Shown here: in pieces, positions 50,537-58,977 of the stretch
How positions within the stretch are numbered: the stretch's first letter is position 1
Layout of the letters: each line of letters opens with the position of its first letter
Assembly (NCBI RefSeq): GCF_000013885.1
Contig: NC_007964.1
Location: 3,706,001-3,770,000, forward strand
Direction: 5' to 3'
DNA length: 64,000 nucleotides
Origin: Nitrobacter hamburgensis X14
GTDB lineage: Bacteria; Pseudomonadota; Alphaproteobacteria; Rhizobiales; Xanthobacteraceae
The notes under the pieces: model-generated
Seen by the model: the letters and a program-made list of their open reading frames with translations, nothing else
What the model was told of the DNA's origin: nothing
Databases searched by the model: none
Program-made: the position numbers and the translations under genes

Positions 50537-52243
50537 CTAGCGCTGCAACCGGACGCCGAGCATCACCACGGTCGACGCCGAACTCGCGCCGGAAATGTTC
50601 GAGGCCAGAATATCGCGGCGCACCTGGGCCTTGATCTGGAATTCGCGGGTCAGCTTGTAAACGAGATCGCCGGAAAGCGAGTAGATCTCGTCGGAGCGGC
50701 TGGAGCCCTGATAATCCCGCGTACCATAGGTGAACCTGCCGATCGCGGTCAGCCAGCGGCGGAAATCGTGATCGACCTCGAAGGTATAGGTACGCGTCAG
50801 CACCCCGGAGACGCCGGCCAGCGTAGATTCATCGACCGAGGTGACGGAGATGAACTTCGCCGTGGTCAGCGGCGTCGCCGACCATATCAGGGATGCGTCG
50901 GTGAGCAGTCCGGTCAACTGGTTGAGGCGCGGGTCTGCATAGCTCCGCGCGGCATAGCCGATGGAGGCTTCGCCGGTCAGCAGCCGCGTCAGCTCAAAAC
51001 TGCTCCCGACCTTGGCGTAGCCGCCGTTGGAGTCGCGCTGGAAGCCGTTGCGATCGAACCGCGTGTCGTGGACGCGCGTGTCCGCCTCGACCTCGCCGAA
51101 CGGCTTGACGCCGGGCAGCAGTTCGTAGCTCGCGCGCGCCACGGCGCCATACTGGTTGAAGTCGCGATCGTCGTTGGACGTCGATGTGCCATCCGTCAAT
51201 CGCGAATTCTGATAGGTGGTGCGGTCTGCGGTCCCGTTCAGCGAGAGTTGCAGCCGGTTGAAGTCGTGCTCGATGCCGGCGGTCCCGCCGGTGGTCGCAT
51301 AGAGCGGATACCTCTCGAGGCCGGCCTGGATATTGGGGCTGCCGGGATTGTCGGTACCGATCCGCAACCGCAGCTCCGAATTGATGCGGGTGTCGTGCGT
51401 AACGTCGAGACGTCCATCGACCCTGCCGGTGAAATCCGGCCGATCCACGTTCGTCGGTACCGGCGACACGATCGGCTGACCTGCACTGTCGATATCAGGC
51501 GGAAATGTTTTGCCATACCCGGTAAACGATCCGCGCAGATCGACGAGGAGGGCGTGGCGCTCCCAGTCGGATGCGGCGACGAACTCGGGCGATACCATAT
51601 AAAACGCCGAACCCTTGGGGTTACGGAACCGGCCGGGATTGGTGTCGTAGCCGCCCCACAACTCGACCGCTGACTTGACGAGGAAGCTGCCGACATAATT
51701 GCCCACGGCGCCGAACGGATCGTCATCCCGCTTCAGGCGGCGGCGCGCGGGCTGTCCCTCCACCCTCCCCGCCATCGCGGGTGCGATCGAAGCAGTGTTC
51801 GCGGTCGATGACGGCGGGACCGACAACGGCGGTGGCGGCGGAGCGGCGACGAAGTTGCCCGGCCCCGGCGGCCGTTTCGGTTTGGTCGCGCCGGGATAGG
51901 GCCTCGGCTTCTTGCGCCGGCGATTGAGCGAATCGTAACCGGTGTCGCCCGCACCTGTCGCCGCGGGCACGCCATAGGTGGGGATACTGCCGATGCGCGA
52001 CGGGGCTATTGTCGACGAGGGCGGCGCGGCATCGTCACCGTCGCCGGCATCGCTGATCCGGCGCAGGCCAGAATCCTGCGGCTGAAAAAATCCGCCACGG
52101 GCCGGATTCATGAGATCGCGGGTGAGTGTTTGCGCTTCGGCGGCCGAGCATCCCGGAGCTATGAGGGCAAGGCAGGCCAAAACCGCGCGCCACGTTAATG
52201 CGCGCTGCCGGCGGCCCGTCGCTGGACCCCAAGTCACGATCAA
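50537..52243 (-). CDS. Outer-membrane beta-barrel protein (BBP2-like)
   Basis: The 568-residue product has a signal peptide (about 1-38, ending AEAQ), a Pro-rich low-complexity stretch (about 70-175), then about 380 residues of alternating amphipathic strands ending with an Arg/Leu-Gln-Arg C-terminus (GVRLQR), typical of a porin-like barrel in the BBP2_2 group. These are often linked to exopolysaccharide or surface structures. The TTG start at 52243 has GGAG at 5 bases; a GTG two codons in is possible. It is divergent from kdsD across 195 bases that include three TTAA motifs. Confidence 0.7.
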   Translation of the reverse strand: MIVTWGPATGRRQRALTWRAVLACLALIAPGCSAAEAQTLTRDLMNPARGGFFQPQDSGLRRISDAGDGDDAAPPSSTIAPSRIGSIPTYGVPAATGAGDTGYDSLNRRRKKPRPYPGATKPKRPPGPGNFVAAPPPPPLSVPPSSTANTASIAPAMAGRVEGQPARRRLKRDDDPFGAVGNYVGSFLVKSAVELWGGYDTNPGRFRNPKGSAFYMVSPEFVAASDWERHALLVDLRGSFTGYGKTFPPDIDSAGQPIVSPVPTNVDRPDFTGRVDGRLDVTHDTRINSELRLRIGTDNPGSPNIQAGLERYPLYATTGGTAGIEHDFNRLQLSLNGTADRTTYQNSRLTDGTSTSNDDRDFNQYGAVARASYELLPGVKPFGEVEADTRVHDTRFDRNGFQRDSNGGYAKVGSSFELTRLLTGEASIGYAARSYADPRLNQLTGLLTDASLIWSATPLTTAKFISVTSVDESTLAGVSGVLTRTYTFEVDHDFRRWLTAIGRFTYGTRDYQGSSRSDEIYSLSGDLVYKLTREFQIKAQVRRDILASNISGASSASTVVMLGVRLQR

Positions 52244-52438
52244 AATAACTCCAACAATAACATATATTTACAAAAGTTCGCCGGAGGCGCGGCGGACCTT
52301 ATCGTTAATGGAGTTAAAACAATTATGGTTAATGGGCCGTTGAGATTGCGACAGCCTGCATCGCATCGCACAAGCAGCCGTGCTAAGCACGGTCAATAGA
52401 CCGGAACGGCGCTTCTCCGTCCCATTACGGAACCAGGC

Positions 52439-53446
52439 ATGACCTCATTAAAATCACGGACGGTCGCCATGACCGATCAGGCCAACGCGGCCATCGAGTC
52501 CGCGTTGCGAACATTCGAGGCGGAGGCTGGCGGCGTGACTGCGCTCGCCGCGTCGCTCAAATCCGATCTCGGCCCCGCATTCGCCGCTGCCGCCGACATG
52601 ATCCGCAAAGCCAAAGGGCGGCTGATCGTCACCGGCCTCGGCAAGTCCGGCCATATCGGCCGCAAGATCGCGGCGACCTTCGCATCGACCGGGACGCCGG
52701 CCTTCTTCGTTCATGCAGCGGAAGCCAGTCACGGCGATCTCGGCATGATCACCGCCGACGACGTCATTATGGCGTTGTCCTGGTCCGGCGAGCAGCCGGA
52801 GATGAAAAACCTCATCACCTATGCCAAGCGCTTTCGTATCGCCCTGATCGCCATGACCGCCGAGCGCGACTCCACTCTGGGCAAAGCCGCCGATGTCGTG
52901 CTGGTGCAGCCCAGGGCGCGCGAAGCCTGCCCGCACAACCTCGCGCCGACGACGTCCTCGCTGATGCAACTCGCGCTGGGCGATGCGCTCGCCATCGCGC
53001 TGCTGGAGGGCCGCGGCTTCACCTCGGTCGACTTCAGCGTTCTACATCCGGGCGGAAAACTCGGCGCGCTGCTGAAATACACTCGTGACCTGATGCACAG
53101 CGGCGACGCCATCCCGCTGAGACCGCTCGGCACCAAAATGTCCGATGCGCTGGTCGAGATGACATCGAAGGGGTTCGGTTGCGTCGGCGTCATCGACGGC
53201 CACGGACACCTCGTCGGCATCGTCACCGACGGCGATCTGCGCCGTCACATGCGCCCCGACCTGATGACCGTCCGCGTCGACGATGTCATGACCAAAAACC
53301 CGAAGACGATCGGACGCGACCTTCTGGCGGGCGAGGTACTGGAAATCCTCAACTCGTCGAAGATCACCGCACTGATCGTGACCGACGGGAAAAAGCCGGT
53401 CGGCATCGTGCATCTGCACGACCTGCTGCGCGCAGGCGTAGCCTAG
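52439..53446 (+). CDS. kdsD: Arabinose-5-phosphate isomerase KdsD/KpsF
   Basis: This enzyme converts ribulose 5-phosphate to arabinose 5-phosphate, the first step of KDO synthesis for lipopolysaccharide. The 335-residue protein has a SIS domain (about 45-180; VTGLGKSGHIGRKIAATFASTGTPAFFVHAAEASHGDLG, HPGGKLGALL) and two CBS domains (about 210-330). ATG 52439 is used; an in-frame ATG ten codons on is possible. The TAG stop (53444-53446) lies in the CTAG target of IS copy 2, so the gene ends exactly at the insertion with no coding loss. Confidence 0.92.
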   Translation: MTSLKSRTVAMTDQANAAIESALRTFEAEAGGVTALAASLKSDLGPAFAAAADMIRKAKGRLIVTGLGKSGHIGRKIAATFASTGTPAFFVHAAEASHGDLGMITADDVIMALSWSGEQPEMKNLITYAKRFRIALIAMTAERDSTLGKAADVVLVQPRAREACPHNLAPTTSSLMQLALGDALAIALLEGRGFTSVDFSVLHPGGKLGALLKYTRDLMHSGDAIPLRPLGTKMSDALVEMTSKGFGCVGVIDGHGHLVGIVTDGDLRRHMRPDLMTVRVDDVMTKNPKTIGRDLLAGEVLEILNSSKITALIVTDGKKPVGIVHLHDLLRAGVA

Positions 53447-54748
53447 CAGGCTGTTGAAGAAGTCTCTGGCGCAGCGGTTCTGGGCATGATTCTCTTGATG
53501 CGGATGCGTCGAGGGGGGAGCGATGCGGGGAAGCGACGAACGGTCAGGCTCGCTGTTCAGCTATGTGGACTTGGAGGCTCGGATTCGCTCCGACCATCCG
53601 CTGCGAACGATCCGACAGATCGCGAACGCGGCGTTGAATGATCTGTCGAGGGACTTTGACAAGCTCTACACGGCGTTCGGCCGTCCCTCGATCGCACCGG
53701 AGAAGCTGCTTCGGGCAATGCTGCTGCAGGCATTCTACGGGATCCGCTCGGAACGGCAGTTGATGGAGCGGCTGGAGTTCGACCTGCTGTTGCGCTGGTT
53801 CGTGGGCTTGGGCGTGGACGACCCGGTGTGGGACCACTCGACCTTCTCGAAGAACCGCGACCGATTGCTTGAAGGTGAGATCGCCGCGAAGTTCTTGAAC
53901 GCGCTGATGGGGCAGCACCAGGTCAAGCGGCTGTTATCAAGCGAGCATTTTTCGGTCGACGGCACGCTGATCGAGGCGTGGGCATCGATCAAGAGCTTCC
54001 GGCGCAAGGACGGCGGTGACCAGGACAGTGATGGACCGGGACGCAACGCCGAGCGCAGTTTCCACAACGAGAAGCGCTGCAACGAGACGCATCAGAGCAC
54101 GACCGATCCCGAGGCACGGCTCTATAAGAAGGGCGGCGGCCAGCCGGCGAAGCTTTGCTACATCGGCCATGCCCTGATGGAGAACCGCAACGGACTGGCG
54201 GTGCTGGGTGGCGTGAGCCGGGCGACCGGAACGGCGGAGCGGGATCAGGCGTTGGCGCTGATCGACTGCCACCGCGGCCAAAGCGAGCGGCGGATCACGC
54301 TGGGCGCCGACAAGGCCTATGACGTCACCGCATTCGTCGAGGACTTAAGACGGCGTTCGGTCACGCCGCACATCGCCATCGACGGGCATTTGAGCAAGAC
54401 CGGAAAGCCGCGCAAGACCGCGATCGACCAGAGGACTCTCCGTCATGCCGGATATGCCGTCAGCCAACGCTGTCGCAAGCGCATCGAGGAGGTGTTCGGC
54501 TGGATCAAGGCCTCCGCCGGACTTGCCAAGATCAAGCTGCGAGGCCGCGACCGCGTCAACGCCACCTTCACCCTGGCGCTGGCGGCCTACAACCTGATCC
54601 GCTTGCCCAAACTCCTGGCAGCCGCCGCGTGAAACACAAGTCGTGCACCGTCAAGATGCTCGATCAGGACCCTGATGGTGGCGCCGCCCGCAGATCACGC
54701 TGACTCCATTCCATATCCGTCTCCGTGGGAAACTTCTTCAACAGCCTG
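53447..54748 (+). mobile_element. IS5-like insertion sequence, copy 2 (1302 bp)
   Basis: It has the same ends, length and sequence as copy 1 at 25749-27050 but opposite orientation. CTAG duplications flank it at 53443-53446 and 54749-54752. It sits between the kdsD stop codon and the head of family A repeat A5. The transposase reads on the plus strand. The two copies are 26.4 kb apart and inverted. Confidence 0.93.
53523..54632 (+). CDS. IS5-family DDE transposase (copy 2)
   Basis: The 369-residue protein is identical to the copy 1 transposase, full length and without frameshift. The DDE core residues lie in FSVDGTLIEAW, GADKAYDV and RKRIEEVFGWIK. A GGGGGGAG ribosome site precedes the ATG. 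Because both copies look intact, either could supply transposase for the other. Confidence 0.92.
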   Translation: MRGSDERSGSLFSYVDLEARIRSDHPLRTIRQIANAALNDLSRDFDKLYTAFGRPSIAPEKLLRAMLLQAFYGIRSERQLMERLEFDLLLRWFVGLGVDDPVWDHSTFSKNRDRLLEGEIAAKFLNALMGQHQVKRLLSSEHFSVDGTLIEAWASIKSFRRKDGGDQDSDGPGRNAERSFHNEKRCNETHQSTTDPEARLYKKGGGQPAKLCYIGHALMENRNGLAVLGGVSRATGTAERDQALALIDCHRGQSERRITLGADKAYDVTAFVEDLRRRSVTPHIAIDGHLSKTGKPRKTAIDQRTLRHAGYAVSQRCRKRIEEVFGWIKASAGLAKIKLRGRDRVNATFTLALAAYNLIRLPKLLAAAA

Positions 54749-54876
54749 CTAGAGCGTTTTCGAGCGAAGCATGTCCTCGGGCTTGACCCGGAGATGGATA
54801 CCGGTTCGCGTGAAGAAAACGCATCAAATCAAAATCATAGATCCCGCTTCTGATTCCATCAGAAGCGAAAAGGCTC
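54749..54876 (+). repeat. Dispersed repeat family A, copy A5 (head occupied by IS copy 2)
   Basis: It starts CTAGAGCGTTTTCGAGCG at the IS edge, contains GGCTTGACCCGG and GGATACCGGTTCGCG, and ends in the hairpin CGCTTCTGA...TCAGAAGCG. It fills the whole gap between the kdsD/IS boundary and the convergent hemH, whose stop begins 5 bases further on. It differs from A1/A2 at several positions (CCGGAGATGG for CCGAGGATGG). Confidence 0.8.
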
Positions 54877-54880
54877 CAGA

Positions 54881-55918
54881 CTAAATCCAGCCCTGAAGCT
54901 CGCGCAGCACCAGCTTCCGGATCACGTCCATGCCGGAATCGCTGTCGTTCAGGCAGGGAATCGCGCTGAACTCCTCGCCGCCGTTGTGGCGAAAGATCTC
55001 CGCATTCTCCTGCGCGATTTCCTCCAGCGTCTCCAGACAATCAGCAGAGAATCCGGGCGTGACGACGGCCAGACGCTTCACGCCGTCCTTCGCCAGTTTC
55101 TCGACGGTCTTGTCGGTGTAAGGCTGCAGCCACTGATCAAAGCCGAAGCGCGACTGGAACGTCAGCATCAATTTCGACGCATCAAGCCCCATCCGCTTGC
55201 GCAGGGCTTCGGTGGTCGCTGCGCATTGCGCCTGATAAGGATCGCCCTTGTCGATATATGCCTGCGGCATGCCGTGGAATGACGCCATGATGATTTCGGG
55301 CGTGAACGAGAGCGAGGCGAGATGCCTCTCGATCGAAACCGCCAGCGCGTCGATATAATCGGGATCGTCGTAGTATGGCGGCGTCACCCGCAGCGTCGGC
55401 TGCGCGCGCATCTCGCCGAGCACGCGAAATGCTTCGTCGCACACCGTGGCGGAGGTAGCCGCCGAATATTGCGGATAGAGCGGCACCACCAGCAGCCTGT
55501 CGCAGCCCTGTGCCGTCAGCGCCGCGATGCGCGAGCGCATCGACGGATTGCCGTAGCGCATCGCCCAATCGACGACGACATGGCCGTGATCGGCAATGGC
55601 AGCCGCGAGCTTGTCCGACTGCGCACGCGTGATGGTCTTGAGGGGCGACTCGTTCTGCTCGGTGTTCCATATCTTCAGGTAGTCGCGCGCCTTGCGGCGC
55701 GGGCGGGTATTCAGAATGACGCCGTTCAGCGCCAGCTTCCAGACCAGGCCCTGCTTCTCGATGACGCGCGGATCGGACAGGAATTCCTTCAGATAGACCC
55801 GCAAGCCGCGGGCATCGGCCGTATCGGGGGTGCCGAGATTGACCAGCAAAACGCCGACGCGTTCGCGCGACGCACCCGCCGGGCTCCGGCCCCTGCCGAT
55901 AGGTATAACGACTGTCAT
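54881..55918 (-). CDS. hemH: Ferrochelatase
   Basis: HemH inserts ferrous iron into protoporphyrin IX, the last step of haem synthesis. The 345-residue length and the start MTVVIPIGRG at ATG 55918 are normal; the open frame continues upstream to 56101 but overlaps the divergent MAPEG-like gene. Family landmarks are GVLLVNLGTPD, VDWAMRYGNPS, VPLYPQYSAAT, the catalytic His region MASFHGMPQAYIDKGDPY, and FGFDQWLQPYTDKT with the acidic VTPGFSADCLETLEEI. It ends right at repeat A5. Confidence 0.93.
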   Translation of the reverse strand: MTVVIPIGRGRSPAGASRERVGVLLVNLGTPDTADARGLRVYLKEFLSDPRVIEKQGLVWKLALNGVILNTRPRRKARDYLKIWNTEQNESPLKTITRAQSDKLAAAIADHGHVVVDWAMRYGNPSMRSRIAALTAQGCDRLLVVPLYPQYSAATSATVCDEAFRVLGEMRAQPTLRVTPPYYDDPDYIDALAVSIERHLASLSFTPEIIMASFHGMPQAYIDKGDPYQAQCAATTEALRKRMGLDASKLMLTFQSRFGFDQWLQPYTDKTVEKLAKDGVKRLAVVTPGFSADCLETLEEIAQENAEIFRHNGGEEFSAIPCLNDSDSGMDVIRKLVLRELQGWI

Positions 55919-56006
55919 ACCGTCTGGATTCGCGCGCCGGCCCGTTCTTGTCAAGCCCGCGTATCTGCCGATACTGTTGCTGCGTTGACCGCGGAGGGGG
56001 TTTGCC

Positions 56007-56402
56007 ATGACGGTCGCCGAATGGTGTGTCTTCGGGGCGGTCATTCTGTACCTGCTGACGATCGTGCCGTTCAAGGCGCTGGGGTCTCCCCGCTTCGACA
56101 ACGCCCGCCCGCGCGATCCCGGATTCTACGAGGAACCGCTGCGCGCCCGCGCGCTTGGGGCGCACCTGAACGGCATCGAGGCCTTTCCGTTTTTCGCGGC
56201 GGCCGTGCTGCTTGCGGAATTCCGCGTCTCGCCCCAGCATCTGATCGACGAGCTGGCGATCCTGTTCCTGATCGTGCGCGCCGCCTATGTTTTGACCTAT
56301 CTCGGCGACCGGCCGACGCTGCGATCGATCCTCTGGAGCATCGGCTTTGCGATCAACACCGCAATTTTCTTCCTGCCGGCGATCCGGCACTGGCTGCCTT
56401 AA
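56007..56402 (+). CDS. MAPEG-like small membrane protein
   Basis: The 131-residue protein has four hydrophobic segments and the family pattern ARALGAHLNGIEAFPFFAAAVLLAEF, followed by RAAYVLTYLGDRPTLRSILWSIGF. MAPEG proteins bind glutathione and act on lipids or detoxify; no substrate is predictable here. It is divergent from hemH by 88 bases and convergent with the M3 peptidase gene. Confidence 0.78.
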   Translation: MTVAEWCVFGAVILYLLTIVPFKALGSPRFDNARPRDPGFYEEPLRARALGAHLNGIEAFPFFAAAVLLAEFRVSPQHLIDELAILFLIVRAAYVLTYLGDRPTLRSILWSIGFAINTAIFFLPAIRHWLP

Positions 56403-56474
56403 GAGGCCGGCTTAAACGCGATCAATGAAACCAACTATCGTGCCGGGACTGGTCGAATTCCAGAACGAAGCGCC

Positions 56475-58565
56475 CTACGCCGCCTGCGGCTCTTCGACGA
56501 GCCCGCGACGGCGCAACAGCGCCTCCGGTTCCGGCTTGCGGCCGCGGAACGCGACGTAGGCTTCTTCCGGATCGCGCGAACCGCCGGACGAATAGATGTC
56601 ATCGTGCAGCCGCTTCGCGGTGGCCGGGTCGAAGATGTCGCCGCTCTCCTCGAAGGCGCCGAAGGCATCGGCGTCCATCACTTCCGACCACATGTAGCTG
56701 TAGTAGCCGGCGGCATAATGGTCGCCGGAGAAGATGTGGCCGAACTGGGTCGGCCGGTGCCGCAGCGAAATCTCGGCGGGCATGCCGATCTTCTCCAGTT
56801 CAGTACGCTCGAAAGCCCTGACATCGCGAACCTCTGAGGCCGGCTGGCTGTGGAACTCCAGGTCGATCAGCGCCGAGGCGACGAATTCGACGGTGGCGAA
56901 GCCCTGGTTGAATTGCCGCGCCGCGAGGAAGCGCGTGAGCAGATCGTCCGGCAGCGGCTCGCCGGTCTGGTAGTGCTTTGCGAATTGCCGCAGAACCTGC
57001 GGCTGTTCCTGCCAGTGCTCGTAGAGTTGCGAAGGCAGTTCGACGAAATCGGTAAACACGCTGGTGCCCGACAGCGACGGATAGGTCACGTTGGACGCCA
57101 TGCCGTGCAAACCATGACCAAACTCATGAAACAGGGTGCGCGCATCGTCCGGCGACAGCAGCGCGGGCTGGCCCTCCGCGCCCTTGGCGAAGTTGCAGAC
57201 GTTCACGACCTGCGGCGCGACCTCGCCGTCGAGCTTCTGCTGGTCGCGCAGCGATGTCATCCACGCGCCGGACCGCTTCGAGGCGCGAGCGAAGTAATCC
57301 CCGTAGAACAGCGCCCGATGCTTGCCCGAGGCATCCTTCACCTCCCACACCCGAACGTCCGGATGCCAGACCGGGATGTCCTTGCGCTCGGAGAAGGTGA
57401 GCCCGAACAGCCGATGCGCGCAGTCGAAGGCAGCGGCAATCATGCCCTCCAGCGTCAGATATGGCTTGATCGCGGCGTCGTCGAAATCGGCGCGGACATG
57501 CCGCAGCTTTTCGGCGTAGTAACGCCAGTCCCACGGCGCGAGGGTGAAGTTGCCGCCCTCCTCGGCGATCAGGGCCTGCAAGGCATCGCGGTCGGCGAGC
57601 GCCCGCGCACGGGCCGGCTTCCAGACCCGCTCCAGCAGGTCGCGGGCGGCTTGCGGCGTCCTGGCCATGGAGTCCTCAAGCCGGTAGACGGCGAAGGTCG
57701 GGTAGCCCAGGAGTTTTGCGCTTTCCTCGCGCAGCGCGAGGATCTCCACGATGGTCGCGTTGTTGTCGTTGGCGTTGCCGTTGTCGCCGCGCGCGGTGAA
57801 GGCCTTGTAGACCTTCTCGCGCAGATCGCGACGGTGTGAGCTCTTGAGGAACGGCTCCATCGAGGAGCGCGAGGTGGTTACGATCGCCTTGCCGGGCAGC
57901 CCGCGCTCCTCGGCCGCGGCGCGCGCGGCCGCGACGAAGCTACCCGGAAGTCCGTCAAGATCGCCCTCGCCGAGTTCCAGGAACCATTCCTGCTCGTCGC
58001 CGAGCAGATGGTGGCTGAAGCTGGTGCCGAGATGGGCCAGCCGCTCGTTGATCTCGGCCATCCTCGTCTTCGCGGTATCGTCGAGCCCAGCGCCGGCCCG
58101 GTGGAAGCGGGTGTAGGTGCGTTCCAGCAGGCGCAACTGTTCGGACGTCAGTCCGAGCGTGACGCGATTCTCGTGAAGCTGCGCGATGCGGCCGAACAGC
58201 ACCGCGTTCATCAGGATCGGGTTCCAGTGCCGCGCCATCCGCAAGGAGACATCCTTGTCGATCTCGAGCAGCGCCGGATTGGAGTGCGCCGACACCAGGT
58301 CGTAGAACACCGCCGACACCTTCGCGAGCAACTTGCCGGAGCGTTCCAGCGCGGTGATGGTGTTGGCGAAGTCCGGCGCCGAGGGATCGTGAGTGATGGC
58401 GGCGACCTCGGCGGCATGGTCGGTGAACGCCTGTTCGAAGGCCGGCAGGAAGTGTTCCGGCGCGATCTCGCCGAACGGCGGGGTCTGGAAGGGCGTTTGC
58501 CACGGCTTCAGCAACGGGTTGTCCAGGTCGGAGGCGGATGGCGGCGATTGAGGCGTGTCTGACAT
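56475..58565 (-). CDS. M3-family zinc oligopeptidase (PrlC/Dcp type)
   Basis: A 696-residue cytosolic metallopeptidase of the thimet family that degrades short peptides, including cleaved signal peptides. The zinc motif HEFGH is at residues 480-484 (LFHEFGHGLHGM). Other landmarks are MARTPQAARDLLERVWKPA, FYGDYFARASKRSGAWMTS, and the active-site Tyr/His region FSGDHYAAGYYSYMWSEVMDADAF. No signal peptide is present. ATG 58565 is used. The match lies between PrlC (oligopeptidase A) and Dcp; I cannot separate them by eye. Confidence 0.88.
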   Translation of the reverse strand: MSDTPQSPPSASDLDNPLLKPWQTPFQTPPFGEIAPEHFLPAFEQAFTDHAAEVAAITHDPSAPDFANTITALERSGKLLAKVSAVFYDLVSAHSNPALLEIDKDVSLRMARHWNPILMNAVLFGRIAQLHENRVTLGLTSEQLRLLERTYTRFHRAGAGLDDTAKTRMAEINERLAHLGTSFSHHLLGDEQEWFLELGEGDLDGLPGSFVAAARAAAEERGLPGKAIVTTSRSSMEPFLKSSHRRDLREKVYKAFTARGDNGNANDNNATIVEILALREESAKLLGYPTFAVYRLEDSMARTPQAARDLLERVWKPARARALADRDALQALIAEEGGNFTLAPWDWRYYAEKLRHVRADFDDAAIKPYLTLEGMIAAAFDCAHRLFGLTFSERKDIPVWHPDVRVWEVKDASGKHRALFYGDYFARASKRSGAWMTSLRDQQKLDGEVAPQVVNVCNFAKGAEGQPALLSPDDARTLFHEFGHGLHGMASNVTYPSLSGTSVFTDFVELPSQLYEHWQEQPQVLRQFAKHYQTGEPLPDDLLTRFLAARQFNQGFATVEFVASALIDLEFHSQPASEVRDVRAFERTELEKIGMPAEISLRHRPTQFGHIFSGDHYAAGYYSYMWSEVMDADAFGAFEESGDIFDPATAKRLHDDIYSSGGSRDPEEAYVAFRGRKPEPEALLRRRGLVEEPQAA

Positions 58566-58716
58566 GGGGGTCCTGCTTTTGCCCGTTGCTGCACATTTCT
58601 GCCGCTACCCGGAAGACATCAAAGCTATAACACCCGGCGGGGCTTTTTAAGGCCTTTGGCGCTTGCCGTGGCCGGCATTTTCGGAGAGATTGCCACCCGC
58701 AACGGGATTTCTTGAC

Positions 58717-58977
58717 ATGAGTTCGCAACCTACCCCTTCCGCCCCGCGCCGGATCGTCTGGTCCAGCGTCGTCACCGTCATCTCGGCGGCGATCCTGATC
58801 GGCGCGGAAGTTTTCGGTGCCGCCTTCGCTGGCGGCTGGGCGCTCGCCATCCTGTTCGGGCTCAGCGTAACGGAGGCGCACATCCTCCAGGCGGTGCTGT
58901 TCGCGATCGGCGTGTTCGTGATGATCAACTTCATCCGCGCCGCCCAGCGCGTCGAACCCTTCGTCCGGCGCGCGTGA
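58717..58977 (+). CDS. Small two-helix membrane protein, conserved hypothetical
   Basis: The 86-residue product has a short polar N-terminus, two hydrophobic segments (about 16-45 and 52-72) and a basic C-terminal tail (RAAQRVEPFVRRA), indicating a small inner-membrane protein. No family or function was recognised. ATG 58717 is chosen as the start; 18 further codons upstream are open. It lies between the divergent M3 peptidase gene and the long leader of the ornithine decarboxylase. Confidence 0.5.
   Translation: MSSQPTPSAPRRIVWSSVVTVISAAILIGAEVFGAAFAGGWALAILFGLSVTEAHILQAVLFAIGVFVMINFIRAAQRVEPFVRRA

Noticed and set aside
52300..52335. Three TTAA motifs upstream of kdsD as CtrA boxes
   Set aside because: Spacings between TTAA motifs are 5 and 11 bases, not the required 7.
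52398..52425. EcfG promoter upstream of kdsD (GGAAC near 52402)
   Set aside because: After 17 bases the sequence is TTAC, not CGTT.
25749..54748. Composite transposon formed by the two IS copies
   Set aside because: The 26 kb between them is ordinary core metabolism with no resistance or foreign cargo. Each copy has its own CTAG duplication, so they look like independent insertions, though recombination between them is possible.
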